Shown here piece after piece: positions 8,393 through 17,390 of a DNA stretch of 64,000 nt. Where the stretch lies: the NCBI RefSeq assembly GCF_045277565.1, contig NZ_CP123584.1, positions 1,674,001 through 1,738,000 of the forward strand, written 5' to 3'. The first letter of the stretch is position 1. Every line of letters starts with the position of its first letter. The translations under genes and the position numbers were made by a program. The DNA is from Aliisedimentitalea scapharcae. GTDB lineage: Bacteria > Pseudomonadota > Alphaproteobacteria > Rhodobacterales > Rhodobacteraceae. The notes beneath the pieces were generated by a model that worked only from the letters and a program-made list of their open reading frames with translations, did no database searches and had not been told where the DNA came from.

Positions 8393-10318
8393 ATGCTTCG
8401 AGCGTTGGCTATCTTTGCAACAACCTTTTTCACTCCTCTTTCTGCTTCAGCGCAGTTTATCCCGTCGGAAGACAGCCTTGAGGGGCTTTATAGCGGAAAA
8501 GCTTATTCGCCCTTTGCCGAGCGATCATTCCCAAGTCGGGTTTTTTGGGGCGACACTCATCTGCATACGGGTCTGTCCATGGACGCGGGCCTTTTCGGCA
8601 ATACGACCGGACTTGATACGGCTTATCGGTTTGCGCGAGGCGAGCAGGTTATGGCGGCCTCTGGTCAACCTGTGAAACTGGCGCGTCCGCTGGACTGGCT
8701 GGTTCTGACCGAGCATTCCGACGGAATGGGTATGATCACGGACCTTGCAAAAGGAGCGCCTAATATTCTGGCGTCAGAGCAAGGCGCACGCTGGGCGGCA
8801 GGCATTGCTGAAGGTGGAGAGGCCTCAGCAGCCGCGGCCCTTGATCTGATCACTAACTTTTCTCAAGGAAATATGGATCCAAAACTGATTGCCGACTATT
8901 CGCCCGGTTCGCCAATCTACAAAAGCGTCTGGGAGGATATAGTCGAGGCTGCCGAAACTTATAATGATCCTGGCGATTTCACAGCATTTATTGGATATGA
9001 ATGGACGTCACTTGTTGCGGGCAACAATTTGCACCGCAATGTCGTGTTTCGTGATGGCGCGTCGCGAGCCTTGATGGTGGAGCCGATGGTGACGCAAGGC
9101 CCGATGGGGTCTGTTGATCCTATGGACCTCTACGCGTGGCTGGAAAACTACGAAGATACGACTGGCGGCAGTGTCTTTGCCTTGGCGCACAACGGGAACC
9201 TGTCAAATGGGATTATGTTCCCCACAGAGACCCGCTTTACCGGGGATGCGGTTGATGAAGAATACGTAATTGCGCGGGCTAAGTGGGAGCCGTTGTACGA
9301 GATCACACAGATCAAGGGGGATGGAGAAACACATCCGCTATTGTCTCCGGATGATCCTTTCGCAGATTACGAGACGTGGGATGCTGGTAATCTCGACATT
9401 TCTGAGGCCAAGACCGAAGACATGTTGAAGCGCGAATATGCGCGAGAAGCATTGAAGCAGGGCTTTGCTTTGCAAGCTGAGTTTGGGGTTAACCCTTACA
9501 AATTTGGGTTCTCCGGCGCAACGGACAGTCACACCTCGCTTTCGACAGCGGACAGCGACAACTATTTTGGCAAGGCAACCAATGCCGAGCCGTCTCTGAC
9601 GCGCATGGAGCATCCGTTTACCAAGACAGAAAATGGAGAGTTCCCGGGTTGGTCCCTTGTCGCATCTGGGTACACTGGCGTCTGGGCCGAAGAGAATACC
9701 CGCAAGAGTATTTGGGATGCGATGGTCCGTCGCGAGGTCTATGCAACCACGGGTCCACGCATGATGGTCCGGTTCTTCGGCGGCTGGGAGTTTGATGACA
9801 GTGACGGCCAGTCTCGGACGCCTGCCTTTGTCGGCTATGAAAAAGGCGTGCCGATGGGCAGCGATCTGAGAACTGCGCCAGACGGTGCGGATGCGCCCAA
9901 TTTTATGGTTTTTGCCTTGCGTGATCCGATAGGGGCAAATCTGGACCGGATCCAGATTGTGAAAGGATGGATGGACGCCGACGGAACCCTTCAGGAAAAG
10001 GTCTATGACGTTGCGTGGTCAGACGATCGTGCGCTGGACGCTAACGGAATGGTTCCGCCGGTTGGAAACACTGTCAACGAAGACATTGCCAATTACACCA
10101 ACACCATTGGCTCTGCTGAACTAGGAGCTATTTGGACGGATCCTGATTTTGATCCCAGCCAACACGCGTTTTACTATGCGCGGGTGATCGAAATCCCGAC
10201 ACCCCGGTGGGTTCTTTATGACAAGCTGCGATTGGGCGCAGAAATCCCTGAAGATGCAGTGACCGTCGCACAAGAGCGTGCGTACACATCTGCTATCTGG
10301 TACACGCCGGAAGGCTAG
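8393..10318 (+). CDS. Secreted DUF3604 family protein (predicted PHP-like metal-dependent hydrolase)
   Basis: A 641-residue protein with a cleavable signal peptide (MLRALAIFATTFFTPLSASA). The family signature follows: WGDTHLHTGLSMDAG, then LDWLVLTEHSDGMG, IGYEWTS, VFALAHNGNLSNG, GFSGATDSHTS and TTGPRMMVRFF. The repeated His/Asp motifs resemble the PHP metallohydrolase metal site, but the reaction of DUF3604 is not known. The start at 8393 has AAGGGGA upstream and gives a good signal peptide. It stands alone and is followed by a repeat-rich spacer. Like the amidohydrolases further on, it is an exported putative metallohydrolase. Confidence 0.9.
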   Translation: MLRALAIFATTFFTPLSASAQFIPSEDSLEGLYSGKAYSPFAERSFPSRVFWGDTHLHTGLSMDAGLFGNTTGLDTAYRFARGEQVMAASGQPVKLARPLDWLVLTEHSDGMGMITDLAKGAPNILASEQGARWAAGIAEGGEASAAAALDLITNFSQGNMDPKLIADYSPGSPIYKSVWEDIVEAAETYNDPGDFTAFIGYEWTSLVAGNNLHRNVVFRDGASRALMVEPMVTQGPMGSVDPMDLYAWLENYEDTTGGSVFALAHNGNLSNGIMFPTETRFTGDAVDEEYVIARAKWEPLYEITQIKGDGETHPLLSPDDPFADYETWDAGNLDISEAKTEDMLKREYAREALKQGFALQAEFGVNPYKFGFSGATDSHTSLSTADSDNYFGKATNAEPSLTRMEHPFTKTENGEFPGWSLVASGYTGVWAEENTRKSIWDAMVRREVYATTGPRMMVRFFGGWEFDDSDGQSRTPAFVGYEKGVPMGSDLRTAPDGADAPNFMVFALRDPIGANLDRIQIVKGWMDADGTLQEKVYDVAWSDDRALDANGMVPPVGNTVNEDIANYTNTIGSAELGAIWTDPDFDPSQHAFYYARVIEIPTPRWVLYDKLRLGAEIPEDAVTVAQERAYTSAIWYTPEG

Positions 10319-10662
10319 CAACCTGGCAGCCATACCAGACTGCAAACGGATGACTGCATCCGGGCTCAAAGCGGACCTTGGTCCCGTTTGCAGAGAATGA
10401 CAACTCTCCGCCCTGGGTGTCGAACAGACATGTCGGCTTTGGGCTGACTTCGGGCATCCGGTGGGGCAGATCAGACAACTGGCGGTGGCCTTTTGGTGCA
10501 AAATCAGGTGCTGCACCGCCGCAAGTCGGCTGTGAGCCCGAAGCAGTCATGGCCAAACACCGTACCGCGCGGGTGCAGCATCAAGGCTCGCTTTCAGTTC
10601 GCCGGGTTTGCTTCTAAGGCGAGCAATGTAATGTAAAAGGTATTCTTTGAAATACCCAGACC
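10319..10662. other. Repeat-bearing spacer downstream of DUF3604
   Basis: This 344-base stretch has no supported gene. Its central part is copy 1 of the 109-bp dispersed repeat (10436-10544). The part before it contains GCTCAAAGCGGACCTTGGTC, related in wording to AAGCGGAC phrases near 8240 and 30590. Confidence 0.6.
10436..10544 (+). repeat. 109-bp dispersed intergenic repeat, copy 1
   Basis: Starts GCTTTGGGCTGACTTCGGGC and matches 24933-25041 in the same orientation with two differences in 109 bases. It contains short self-complementary parts (TGGCGGTG with CACCGCCG), so a folded form is possible. It does not encode a conserved protein start or stop, and the sequences on both sides of the two copies differ. 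Confidence 0.9.
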
Positions 10663-11058
10663 TCAGACTCCTAGGATCACGACAATTAACGCAAGGGCAC
10701 CAAGAACCGCAACAAGTGCCTCTACGATCCTGGTTCCGGACACAGGCATTTCAGGGTAGACCGAGTTAAGCTGGCGTAGATCTCGTCGGTGTTCAAGACG
10801 CCCCATGATCAGCGTGGCCAATCCGATCAAGATCAGGGCAATACCGAACTCACGCGGTCCGATCGCTGATGCGTCGATGGCATGTTTCTCTAGTTCGAAA
10901 CCAAAGAACTTATACACCGAGAATCCAAACGTGATCATCGAGGCGCCGGTGCGAACCCATGCCATCAATGTGCGCTCATAAGCGATACGGGTCCGCTCGA
11001 GGGCCAAGCGCTGCCCCAGCGAAAGCGTCGCGGCATCCTGTGGTTGACTTGCAGGCAT
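10663..11058 (-). CDS. DUF202 (YidH-like) inner-membrane protein
   Basis: A 131-residue membrane protein with the DUF202 signature LALERTRIAYERTLMAWVRTG followed by three predicted helices (about residues 40-58, 70-86 and 112-130). Family function is unknown. The start has AAGGAG ten bases upstream. It is the last gene of a same-strand series (desulfinase-like, rhodanese, small secreted protein, MarC, DUF202) with gaps of 63-123 bases, so it may be the end of that operon. Confidence 0.85.
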   Translation of the reverse strand: MPASQPQDAATLSLGQRLALERTRIAYERTLMAWVRTGASMITFGFSVYKFFGFELEKHAIDASAIGPREFGIALILIGLATLIMGRLEHRRDLRQLNSVYPEMPVSGTRIVEALVAVLGALALIVVILGV

Positions 11059-11121
11059 ACCATTTCTCTCCTTGTCCGAATTGTTTCTGCAAGAGGGAGT
11101 CGCAACAGCGAAAAGCCCCGC

Positions 11122-11871
11122 TTATAGAGCACCCATCGCCAGCAATGACTGACGGATGATTTGGAGACCCAATGCGACCTGAACCACGCTCAGCACGGAT
11201 CCCAGGATCGCCAGTACAATACCCAGGGCGGCCAGCACCTTGCGGGCAAACAGCATAGCCAGAAAGTTCAACAAAAGGATCGCCACCAAGATCGAACCAA
11301 TCTGAAGCTGGCTCTCCACGTCAGGCGAAAAGGACAGAAACACGATTAACGCGGCAATACCGTAAGGCGTTACAATCACCGGGAAAGCAAGCGGGTCCAG
11401 CGCGAGCTTCACCGATGGCTCTGCCTTGGCTTCTGCGGTAGACCCATGCGTCGAAAACGAAAATTGCCTTACAGTGTCCTGAATGGCCACGAGAAACAGA
11501 ATGACGCCAGCAGAGAGTGCGAGAACCGGAAGCGGGACGCTATGTTTCGCCAGAATCATTTCACCGAGCAGGCCCGCAATCAAAAGTGCACTGCCCGAAA
11601 AGAGGATGGCATTGCGCGCAATCTTTTTCTCTAGCGCCCGATCCGCACCCTCTGTCATTTTCACGAATGGGCCAATGATTTTGGTTGGCCCGAGCATTAA
11701 AAAAAGAAACGTAACGATATGAGGTATCGGAAAATAGATGGTGTCCCCGGTCACAGGGATTTCCGACTGCGCGGCAGCACGGGTGGTCATCATCCCGAGG
11801 AACATGAAGGACAAGCTGGCTGTAGACGCAGATACAGACAGAACACTTTTAGCTCTATGGAAAACGAACAT
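11122..11871 (-). CDS. MarC family integral membrane protein
   Basis: A 249-residue polytopic protein of the MarC/UPF0056 family, with helices containing the hallmark FLMLGPTKIIGPF and the second-half block DPLAFPVIVTPYGIAALIV. Function in the family is not established; a transporter-like role is suspected. ATG 11871 is preferred because GAGGGAG lies nine bases upstream; the frame is also open from TTG 11940, but that start overlaps the preceding gene and lacks a ribosome site. An unusual feature is the extended N-terminus (about 40 residues, including AAAQSEIPV) before the first core helix. Confidence 0.85.
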   Translation of the reverse strand: MFVFHRAKSVLSVSASTASLSFMFLGMMTTRAAAQSEIPVTGDTIYFPIPHIVTFLFLMLGPTKIIGPFVKMTEGADRALEKKIARNAILFSGSALLIAGLLGEMILAKHSVPLPVLALSAGVILFLVAIQDTVRQFSFSTHGSTAEAKAEPSVKLALDPLAFPVIVTPYGIAALIVFLSFSPDVESQLQIGSILVAILLLNFLAMLFARKVLAALGIVLAILGSVLSVVQVALGLQIIRQSLLAMGAL

Positions 11872-11940
11872 CCCTGGCGCTCCCTCTGTTAGCATGTAGG
11901 CATTTGTTAGCCCGGCCTCTGCCGAGACAACAGGACGCAA

Positions 11941-12324
11941 CTACTCCGGGAACGCGCGGGTCTGACCGCTGTCGCGCAGTTCATCCAGGCTTTTGCCCGC
12001 GCAGGTGCCCTCGGCGCGGTTGTCAACCATACCTTCCGCTGAAACGGCTACGACGATATTGGTTGTCGTCATGTATACAGCGCTACCGTCTGCATTGACG
12101 CGTGCTAGGTAGCCAATCACAGTGACATCTTCTTTTGCACAAATCAGTGCAAGCGGCAGGTCCCCAATCGTTGTGCTTTGTTGCGCAGTTGCTGTTGTTG
12201 CCATGCTTAGAATTGCAAACACCAAAATCGCCGCCAAAGTTGAAGGCCGCCGATGTGGATAGCACCTTATCGCCGTTCGTATATGTCTCGTCCGTGAGTG
12301 TTTGAGCATTGATAATAAAGACAT
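11941..12324 (-). CDS. Hypothetical small exported protein
   Basis: A 127-residue protein not recognised as any family. A long basic N-region (about 27 residues) precedes a hydrophobic core ending STLAAILVFAILSMATTATAQ, consistent with a signal peptide. The mature part has two Cys (LICAKEDV and GTCAGKS) that could form a disulfide. It sits between the rhodanese and MarC genes on the same strand, so a shared transcript is likely. The start may be a later Met (MLKHS) but nothing decides this. Confidence 0.6.
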   Translation of the reverse strand: MSLLSMLKHSRTRHIRTAIRCYPHRRPSTLAAILVFAILSMATTATAQQSTTIGDLPLALICAKEDVTVIGYLARVNADGSAVYMTTTNIVVAVSAEGMVDNRAEGTCAGKSLDELRDSGQTRAFPE

Positions 12325-12447
12325 TTTTGATTCCCTCGAATTCTGTCAGTTCGCGTATTCCCGGCCGCTTCCGGATTGATTGGCCAAATGTGATCTCTCA
12401 GGCGGTGGTCGTGGAACAACCCATGAACCGCACCGCCCGGCTCAATC

Positions 12448-12990
12448 CTATGGATCGGCAGGTTTGGGAGGGCTTTCTTTTAGGATGATCTTTTCAGGAT
12501 CGTATCCGTAAACCCAGGGCGCAGAGTTCTTCCAACCGTTCCTCATCCTTTTCCCGTGGAAAACACTCCCCGGATCGTCAACCTTGTCGCCCTCAACACC
12601 GTCAACGATATTGAAGGCGTTCGTGAAACCGGCGACTGCGAGTTGGTTCACGGCAATCGCGCCTCTGTCCCCAGACCGACAAGTTATGAGAAGGACATCA
12701 TCTGGTCCAGCCAGTCCCTTTACCTCGTCGACGAAATCCGGATTCCACTGGACCGCGTGTTTCGTCTTTCCCGCTTTCCTTTGGTAGGTCACGAAGGCAA
12801 GGGGAACGTTCCACGCCATTTCCGGATGCCCGACGAAAACAAATTCCTCAGGAGTGCGTATATCAATGATCTTCACATTGATCGGATCGGCTCGCCACAT
12901 TTCATAGGCATCTGCTGACGTGACATAAAGCTTGAGCGTCGTCCTTTTGCCCTTTGGAAGGTCAGCGTCAGAGATAGGTTGAGGTTGCAT
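12448..12990 (-). CDS. Rhodanese-like sulfurtransferase
   Basis: A 180-residue single-domain rhodanese. It shows KIIDIRTPEEFVFVGHPE near residue 42 and the active-site loop TCRSGDRG with the catalytic Cys near residue 106. A C-terminal extension HGKRMRNGWKNSAPW is typical of a marine subgroup. ATG 12990 is chosen because AAGGAG lies just upstream; the frame upstream to 13071 adds unsupported residues. There is no signal peptide, so it acts in the cytoplasm. It lies 96 bases after the DszB-like gene on the same strand; this suggests it handles sulfur released by, or protecting against, that enzyme's sulfite product (inference). Confidence 0.88.
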   Translation of the reverse strand: MQPQPISDADLPKGKRTTLKLYVTSADAYEMWRADPINVKIIDIRTPEEFVFVGHPEMAWNVPLAFVTYQRKAGKTKHAVQWNPDFVDEVKGLAGPDDVLLITCRSGDRGAIAVNQLAVAGFTNAFNIVDGVEGDKVDDPGSVFHGKRMRNGWKNSAPWVYGYDPEKIILKESPPKPADP

Positions 12991-13086
12991 CTTTAACGAC
13001 TCCTTGTTTGCCGGGTGACCAATGCCTGGAACGGGCGTCGGCATCGGTTCGCTTGAAAAGACTCCAACCAATGCTTTACAGCGCCA

Positions 13087-14250
13087 TTAACCGAGACGCA
13101 CATTCTGTGCGTCAAGCCCACCCCCTTCGGGAAGCTTGCTCCAACTGCGGCGTTCCCATTCTTCCTTCAGCACTTCTGCCGCCGCTTTCTCTAGAAATTC
13201 TGGTGCTGACCACTCGTCCACATCAAAGTCGTTTTCGATGTAGCCATGTTTGAACATGAAATCCTTGCCAATCTTGATGGTTTGCATGTTCTGCGCGCTT
13301 AGACTCGGGACCATATCAACATTCTTAATACCCTCGTATGTATCTTCGGCATCAAGATAGAAGGTCTGGCGGTTGAGAATTGCAGCAGCAGCGTGCTTGT
13401 GATCGTTGGACCAACGTCCAACCTTGATCATGGCCTTCATATACGCAACGACCAGTTCCGGGTGCTCCTTCGCCATTACCTCGGTACAAGTAATAACAGC
13501 TGGAGTGTTTGCTACTTGAACCCTCCAATCCGGATAACGGGTCAGGTCCTCGATCATCGCCAACTGGCCGGTCGCCTCCTGAATATGCTGAAACACCTTG
13601 CTCTGCGTATAAATGGCATCGACCGTGCCTGCCAAAAGGGCCTTTTCCAGTGGGCGGAAGGCGTAATCGTGTTTGTGATCGCGCTTGAGCCAGGTTTCCG
13701 ACGGATTGTTTATCGGTGTCAGCATTTGCGGGTCGTCGTACCAGTCGTCTGGATAGGGGAATTCGACGATCTCGACGTCGTCCATCGTCATATCGTTCAA
13801 CATCAGCATGTTCTCGATGCCCATGTGCTCTTGAATGCGCCACCAGTCATTCTTGATCGTGTTTTGGCTTTTGGTGAGGCCGATCTTTTTACCTTTTAGA
13901 TCTTTCATCTGGAACAGATTGTCACTTGCGCGGACGGCCATGCAGCCGCCTTCGTTGACCCAAGTCGCCCCGAGCAATACCGTCCGGCGTATGTCAGCGT
14001 TCACATGAATGGGAGGATAAAGCCCGCCGAACCGGATCAGGTTATCTAGGTTATGGATGTAATGTGGGTACCAATTGTTTCCTTCTGCATGTCGGAAATA
14101 ATCGTACTCAACCCCAATTTTCTTGTATTCTTCGCGGCACCAGCCAAGTTCCTGATCAACATTGTTGGCCGAAACCATGGGGCAGTTTGTGTACCAAACC
14201 TCTTTCCAATCCAAAGGGACGGTATTGGCTTTTCTTTCTTGGGAAGGCAT
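13087..14250 (-). CDS. DszB-like sulfinate desulfinase (SsuA/THI5-fold protein without signal peptide)
   Basis: A 387-residue protein with the fold of substrate-binding proteins but no signal peptide. It resembles 2-(2'-hydroxyphenyl)benzenesulfinate desulfinase DszB throughout: YTNCPM, IRFGGLYPP, TVLLGATW, MDDVEIVEFP, GRWSNDHKHAA and VDEWSAPEFLE. The DszB catalytic residues Cys27, His60 and Arg70 correspond to Cys23, His63 and Arg73 here, with the His-Arg spacing of ten kept. DszB releases sulfite from an aryl sulfinate; the natural substrate here is unknown because no dszA, dszC or dszD is nearby. ATG 14250 has AAAGGAT upstream; the open frame to 14607 crosses the divergent regulator's start. 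First gene of a likely operon with the rhodanese. Confidence 0.72.
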   Translation of the reverse strand: MPSQERKANTVPLDWKEVWYTNCPMVSANNVDQELGWCREEYKKIGVEYDYFRHAEGNNWYPHYIHNLDNLIRFGGLYPPIHVNADIRRTVLLGATWVNEGGCMAVRASDNLFQMKDLKGKKIGLTKSQNTIKNDWWRIQEHMGIENMLMLNDMTMDDVEIVEFPYPDDWYDDPQMLTPINNPSETWLKRDHKHDYAFRPLEKALLAGTVDAIYTQSKVFQHIQEATGQLAMIEDLTRYPDWRVQVANTPAVITCTEVMAKEHPELVVAYMKAMIKVGRWSNDHKHAAAAILNRQTFYLDAEDTYEGIKNVDMVPSLSAQNMQTIKIGKDFMFKHGYIENDFDVDEWSAPEFLEKAAAEVLKEEWERRSWSKLPEGGGLDAQNVRLG

Positions 14251-14391
14251 TATTTCGATCCTTTCAGCAGGTATTTTGGCGAGACTCGTCTGTACTTGTT
14301 GGCCAAAGTTTACCTGACGCTGATGGGGTTTTGGAACGACAGGGAAAGACAAAGAATAGACATTTTGGGACACAGTGAGTAGATTTGATGA

Positions 14392-15414
14392 ATGTCTTCT
14401 TCGGCCTCCACGTCCCAACCGGTTCTTCGTGTCTCTACGGTACATGGCGTGCCCGATATTTTGCGCAAACTTGGACAGAATCCATCGCAGGTCATTGATG
14501 ATTTGGGCTTTGCACCGACTCTCTTCGACAATCCCGATAATCGCATAACACTTGCTGAACGTGGTAGGTTGCTTGAATGTTGCGGGAAAGTGTCCGGGTG
14601 CCCGCATTTCGGGTTATTGATTGGTCAACAAGATGGTCTTGACCAGCTTGGAATTGTGGGGCTTCTCGCTCGGCACGCCCCTGACGTCGGCACAGCGTTG
14701 CAACGGCTGATCCGACACTTCCACCTTCAAGCGCAAGGGGTCGAAATCGGCCTTGCTGTCGATGGCGGTCGGGCGCTCTTTTCGTATTCGATCGCTGAAG
14801 AAGGCGTTACTGGGCTTGATCAGGTGGGCGATGGTGCCGTCGCGGCACAGTTTAACATTATGCATGAACTCTGCGGTCCCGACTTTAGGGCGCTCGCGGC
14901 ATGGTTTGTTCGCCCAGCTCCCAAAAACCTGAAACCCTATCGCGATTTCTTTCAGATACGCTTGCAGTTCGATGCTTCAATCTACGGCCTGGAATTTTCT
15001 TCAAGTTGGCTTACGCGCCGCTTGCCATCAACAGATGAGGCGCTCGCGCAACTCATTGCCGAGAAGTTATCAGTGCTGGAAAGTCAGACAGCCGAGGACC
15101 TTTCCGAGAATGTACGACGATTGATGCAGACGGCCTTGGCCTTCAACCATGTGGATGCCCATCAGATTGCATCGATGCTTGGCTTGCATGTTCGCACCTA
15201 TCATCGCCGATTGCATAACGATGGGACAAGTCATCGAGAGTTACTGGATCAAACTCGAATGGCCTTGGCATTCAGGCTGCTCGAATACTCATCCAAAGAT
15301 ATTGCCGAGATTTCTACGTTACTTGGATATGCCGAAGCTCGATCCTTTATCCGCGCGTTCAAGCGCTGGACCGCAACTACGCCTGCCCGCTGGCGGAGGC
15401 AGCAGACAATTTAG
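14392..15414 (+). CDS. AraC family regulator (Arabinose_bd-type sensor domain + HTH_18)
   Basis: A 340-residue regulator. Residues about 25-210 match the ligand domain found in OruR/ArgR-like AraC proteins (ILRKLGQNPSQVIDDLGF, FGLLIGQQDGLDQLGIVG). The C-terminal two-helix-turn-helix region follows (LHVRTYHRRLHNDGTSHREL, then STLLGYAEARSFIRAFKRW). It is divergent from the DszB-like gene with 141 bases between the starts, a common arrangement for control of the neighbouring operon; that target is inferred. Confidence 0.9.
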   Translation: MSSSASTSQPVLRVSTVHGVPDILRKLGQNPSQVIDDLGFAPTLFDNPDNRITLAERGRLLECCGKVSGCPHFGLLIGQQDGLDQLGIVGLLARHAPDVGTALQRLIRHFHLQAQGVEIGLAVDGGRALFSYSIAEEGVTGLDQVGDGAVAAQFNIMHELCGPDFRALAAWFVRPAPKNLKPYRDFFQIRLQFDASIYGLEFSSSWLTRRLPSTDEALAQLIAEKLSVLESQTAEDLSENVRRLMQTALAFNHVDAHQIASMLGLHVRTYHRRLHNDGTSHRELLDQTRMALAFRLLEYSSKDIAEISTLLGYAEARSFIRAFKRWTATTPARWRRQQTI

Positions 15415-15999
15415 ACAGGCTACGAGGCGTTGGCGTCGAGTGACTGGGTCTTGGGGCGGTGGAACTTCGTTGCGTGGGACGGATTTGTTGTTTGCTGATG
15501 AGGCTGAGTGTGCCGCAGGTGCATCAGTCCGGATTGTCCCGCAGTGCTGCCTTCTAGCCATCAAAAATTCTGCACCATGTGCCGAACGGCAGGAATGCGA
15601 ACGCTGCATTGTAGCGTGAGCCGATCTCGTAGATGTCTCTTTTGGGCCGTTCCGGTTCATCCGGAACACTTGGTGAACCAAACTTTGCAAAGGTCGCTTT
15701 ATGCGCTTCGCGGCCATTGGTTGGAGGCGCAGCATCTGTCCGGTCGGCCATCACCCCTTGAATGGCAGCTTTCGAGAAGTTGGGTCGGATGCTTTGCTCT
15801 CGCAGCATAGCTGAAGTCGCACCTGGCACGAATGTCGCGAAAGGGCTGCCTGCAGCCATCCGCACCTGGTGCAGCGAACGGCAGTAGGGAGCCCATTTCG
15901 ACTAATGCTGCGCATCGACCGAACTACTGCTTTTCAAGGCATGGCTACTCGCCAAGGTGAAAATGCGGTATGCTGAGAGACAACAACAGAGGGCTGCGT
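15415..15999. other. Repeat-rich spacer with no supported gene
   Basis: This 585-base stretch holds several open frames on both strands, but none has a ribosome site or a recognisable motif. It carries ACTTTGCAAAGG at 15682-15693 and the 37-bp repeat copy 2 at 15848-15884. Confidence 0.6.
15848..15884 (-). repeat. Dispersed intergenic repeat, 37-bp core, copy 2
   Basis: Exact reverse complement of 8197-8233. The pair brackets, in inverted orientation, the segment with DUF3604, DUF202, MarC, rhodanese, DszB-like and AraC genes. Confidence 0.9.
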
Positions 16000-16590
16000 A
16001 TGATATTTCTATTGCGTCACGGGGAAACCGAATTGAATGTGCAAGGACGCCTGCAAGGTCTGAGTCAGGCCAATCTTACGGAAGCTGGACGATCTTTTGC
16101 ACAAGATACTGCCCGCGTGATATCTCGCGAGGTTGGTGAAGGCGATTGTGTGGTTTTCACAAGCCCTTTGACCAGAGCTTTGGAAACAACCGAAATCATC
16201 TCGGCGGAACTTTCAGGTCTGAAAAAAACGGTGGTGGATGACCGGATATCCGAAATCGATTTTGGGAGATGGGACGGGCTTACATACGATGAAATCGACG
16301 CGGGCTGGCCCGGTGCCCGTGATGCGGGCATGCCCGGCGAATGGTATTTTAAAGCACCTGGAGGTGAAGCTTTCGATGCCTGCCGGGTTCGCCTTGCGCG
16401 TTTTCTGGAAGACGTGACCAACGACCTCCGCGAACACAAGATCATTGTTTCGCATGGATTGGCCGGTCGGGTATTGAGGGGAATTCATGCTGATTTGCCC
16501 AAGCCCGACACCATGTCCCTGCCGGTACCTTCGAAAGCCTTTTTTATTTTGCATATAGACGGCGGCATCAAGGAGGTGGTGGTAGAATGA
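16000..16590 (+). CDS. Histidine phosphatase (phosphoglycerate mutase-like) family protein
   Basis: A 196-residue cytoplasmic phosphatase of the dPGM/broad-specificity branch. The nucleophile motif is FLLRHGETELNVQGRLQG at residue 3 onward, the catalytic partner SPLTRALETTEII at about residue 52, the acid EIDFGRWDGL, and the second His in IIVSHGLAGRVLRG. ATG 16000 has AGAGGG six bases upstream and places RHGE at the usual distance from the N-terminus; ATG 15970 in frame is an alternative. It overlaps the next gene by four bases (ATGA), so they are translationally coupled. Confidence 0.9.
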   Translation: MIFLLRHGETELNVQGRLQGLSQANLTEAGRSFAQDTARVISREVGEGDCVVFTSPLTRALETTEIISAELSGLKKTVVDDRISEIDFGRWDGLTYDEIDAGWPGARDAGMPGEWYFKAPGGEAFDACRVRLARFLEDVTNDLREHKIIVSHGLAGRVLRGIHADLPKPDTMSLPVPSKAFFILHIDGGIKEVVVE

Positions 16591-17390
16591 TCATCGAAAC
16601 GGATCGCCTTATCCTGCGGCCGGTAAGCAAGCAAGACACACAAGACATCGCGCAGGTCGTTTTTTCAGACCCCGGTGTCGTAGGAATGCTGGCGCATGAC
16701 ATCAGAACGCAAGACAGCGCCATCGCCGAAGCCGAGCGCTGGACCTCGATCATGGGGATCGACGGTGGCATTTGGGATGATGGTGGAATGGGTCTTTTTG
16801 CGATCGTGCTCAAATCCGATCAAGCCTTGGCAGGCGTTACCGGCTTTTACATGGAACGCAACGAACACCAACGCTGGAACGGCGAATATTTCTATGCATT
16901 GGGAACTCGATGGCATGGTCGCGGGCTTATGAGCGAAGCTGCTGACACATTGGGTGAGAGGCTTCGTTCCCTTGACGATTTAGGTGTCATCTATGCTGGC
17001 TACTGGGACATGATAAACGAAGCCTCCGGACGCCTCCTTCGTCGCACTGGGTTAAAGCCAGAAGGGCGAAAGTCTGTGATCGAAGAATATGGCGCAGATC
17101 GATGCCGAATGATATTCGAATTCGATCTTTGGCGCCTCTCAAACGCTGCGCCGGGTGAGGTGCGAGATTCGATCCTAGCCCAAGTTGCACGTCGCGCGGG
17201 CGCATTCGTTGCAGAGGACATCATCACCAAGGATGAAGCCCTAAAATCGCTGAAAGACAGATACGGATCGCCTTCGCTGAACCGCGATGCAGTAACGATG
17301 CTGGAAGCGTCCATAAAACGCCCCGGCATGGCTTATCTAGAAATTCGTGGCTCGGGCGGCACGGAAGCGCCGCAAAACCGCTTGAAGTGA
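16587..17390 (+). CDS. GNAT family N-acetyltransferase with C-terminal extension
   Basis: A 267-residue protein. The first about 175 residues match RimJ/RimL-type GNAT enzymes: IIETDRLILRPV at the start, GVTGFYMERNEH, YALGTRWHGRGLMSEA for the acetyl-CoA site, and NEASGRLLRRTGLKPEG. The remaining about 90 residues have no recognised family and may be a small helical accessory domain. Its start overlaps the phosphatase stop, suggesting a joint function on an unknown small molecule. Confidence 0.85.
   Translation: MIIETDRLILRPVSKQDTQDIAQVVFSDPGVVGMLAHDIRTQDSAIAEAERWTSIMGIDGGIWDDGGMGLFAIVLKSDQALAGVTGFYMERNEHQRWNGEYFYALGTRWHGRGLMSEAADTLGERLRSLDDLGVIYAGYWDMINEASGRLLRRTGLKPEGRKSVIEEYGADRCRMIFEFDLWRLSNAAPGEVRDSILAQVARRAGAFVAEDIITKDEALKSLKDRYGSPSLNRDAVTMLEASIKRPGMAYLEIRGSGGTEAPQNRLK

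Noticed and set aside
15554..15865. 104-codon frame in the spacer after the AraC gene as a small gene
   Set aside because: It covers a dispersed non-coding repeat, has no ribosome site, and related spacers do not keep the frame.
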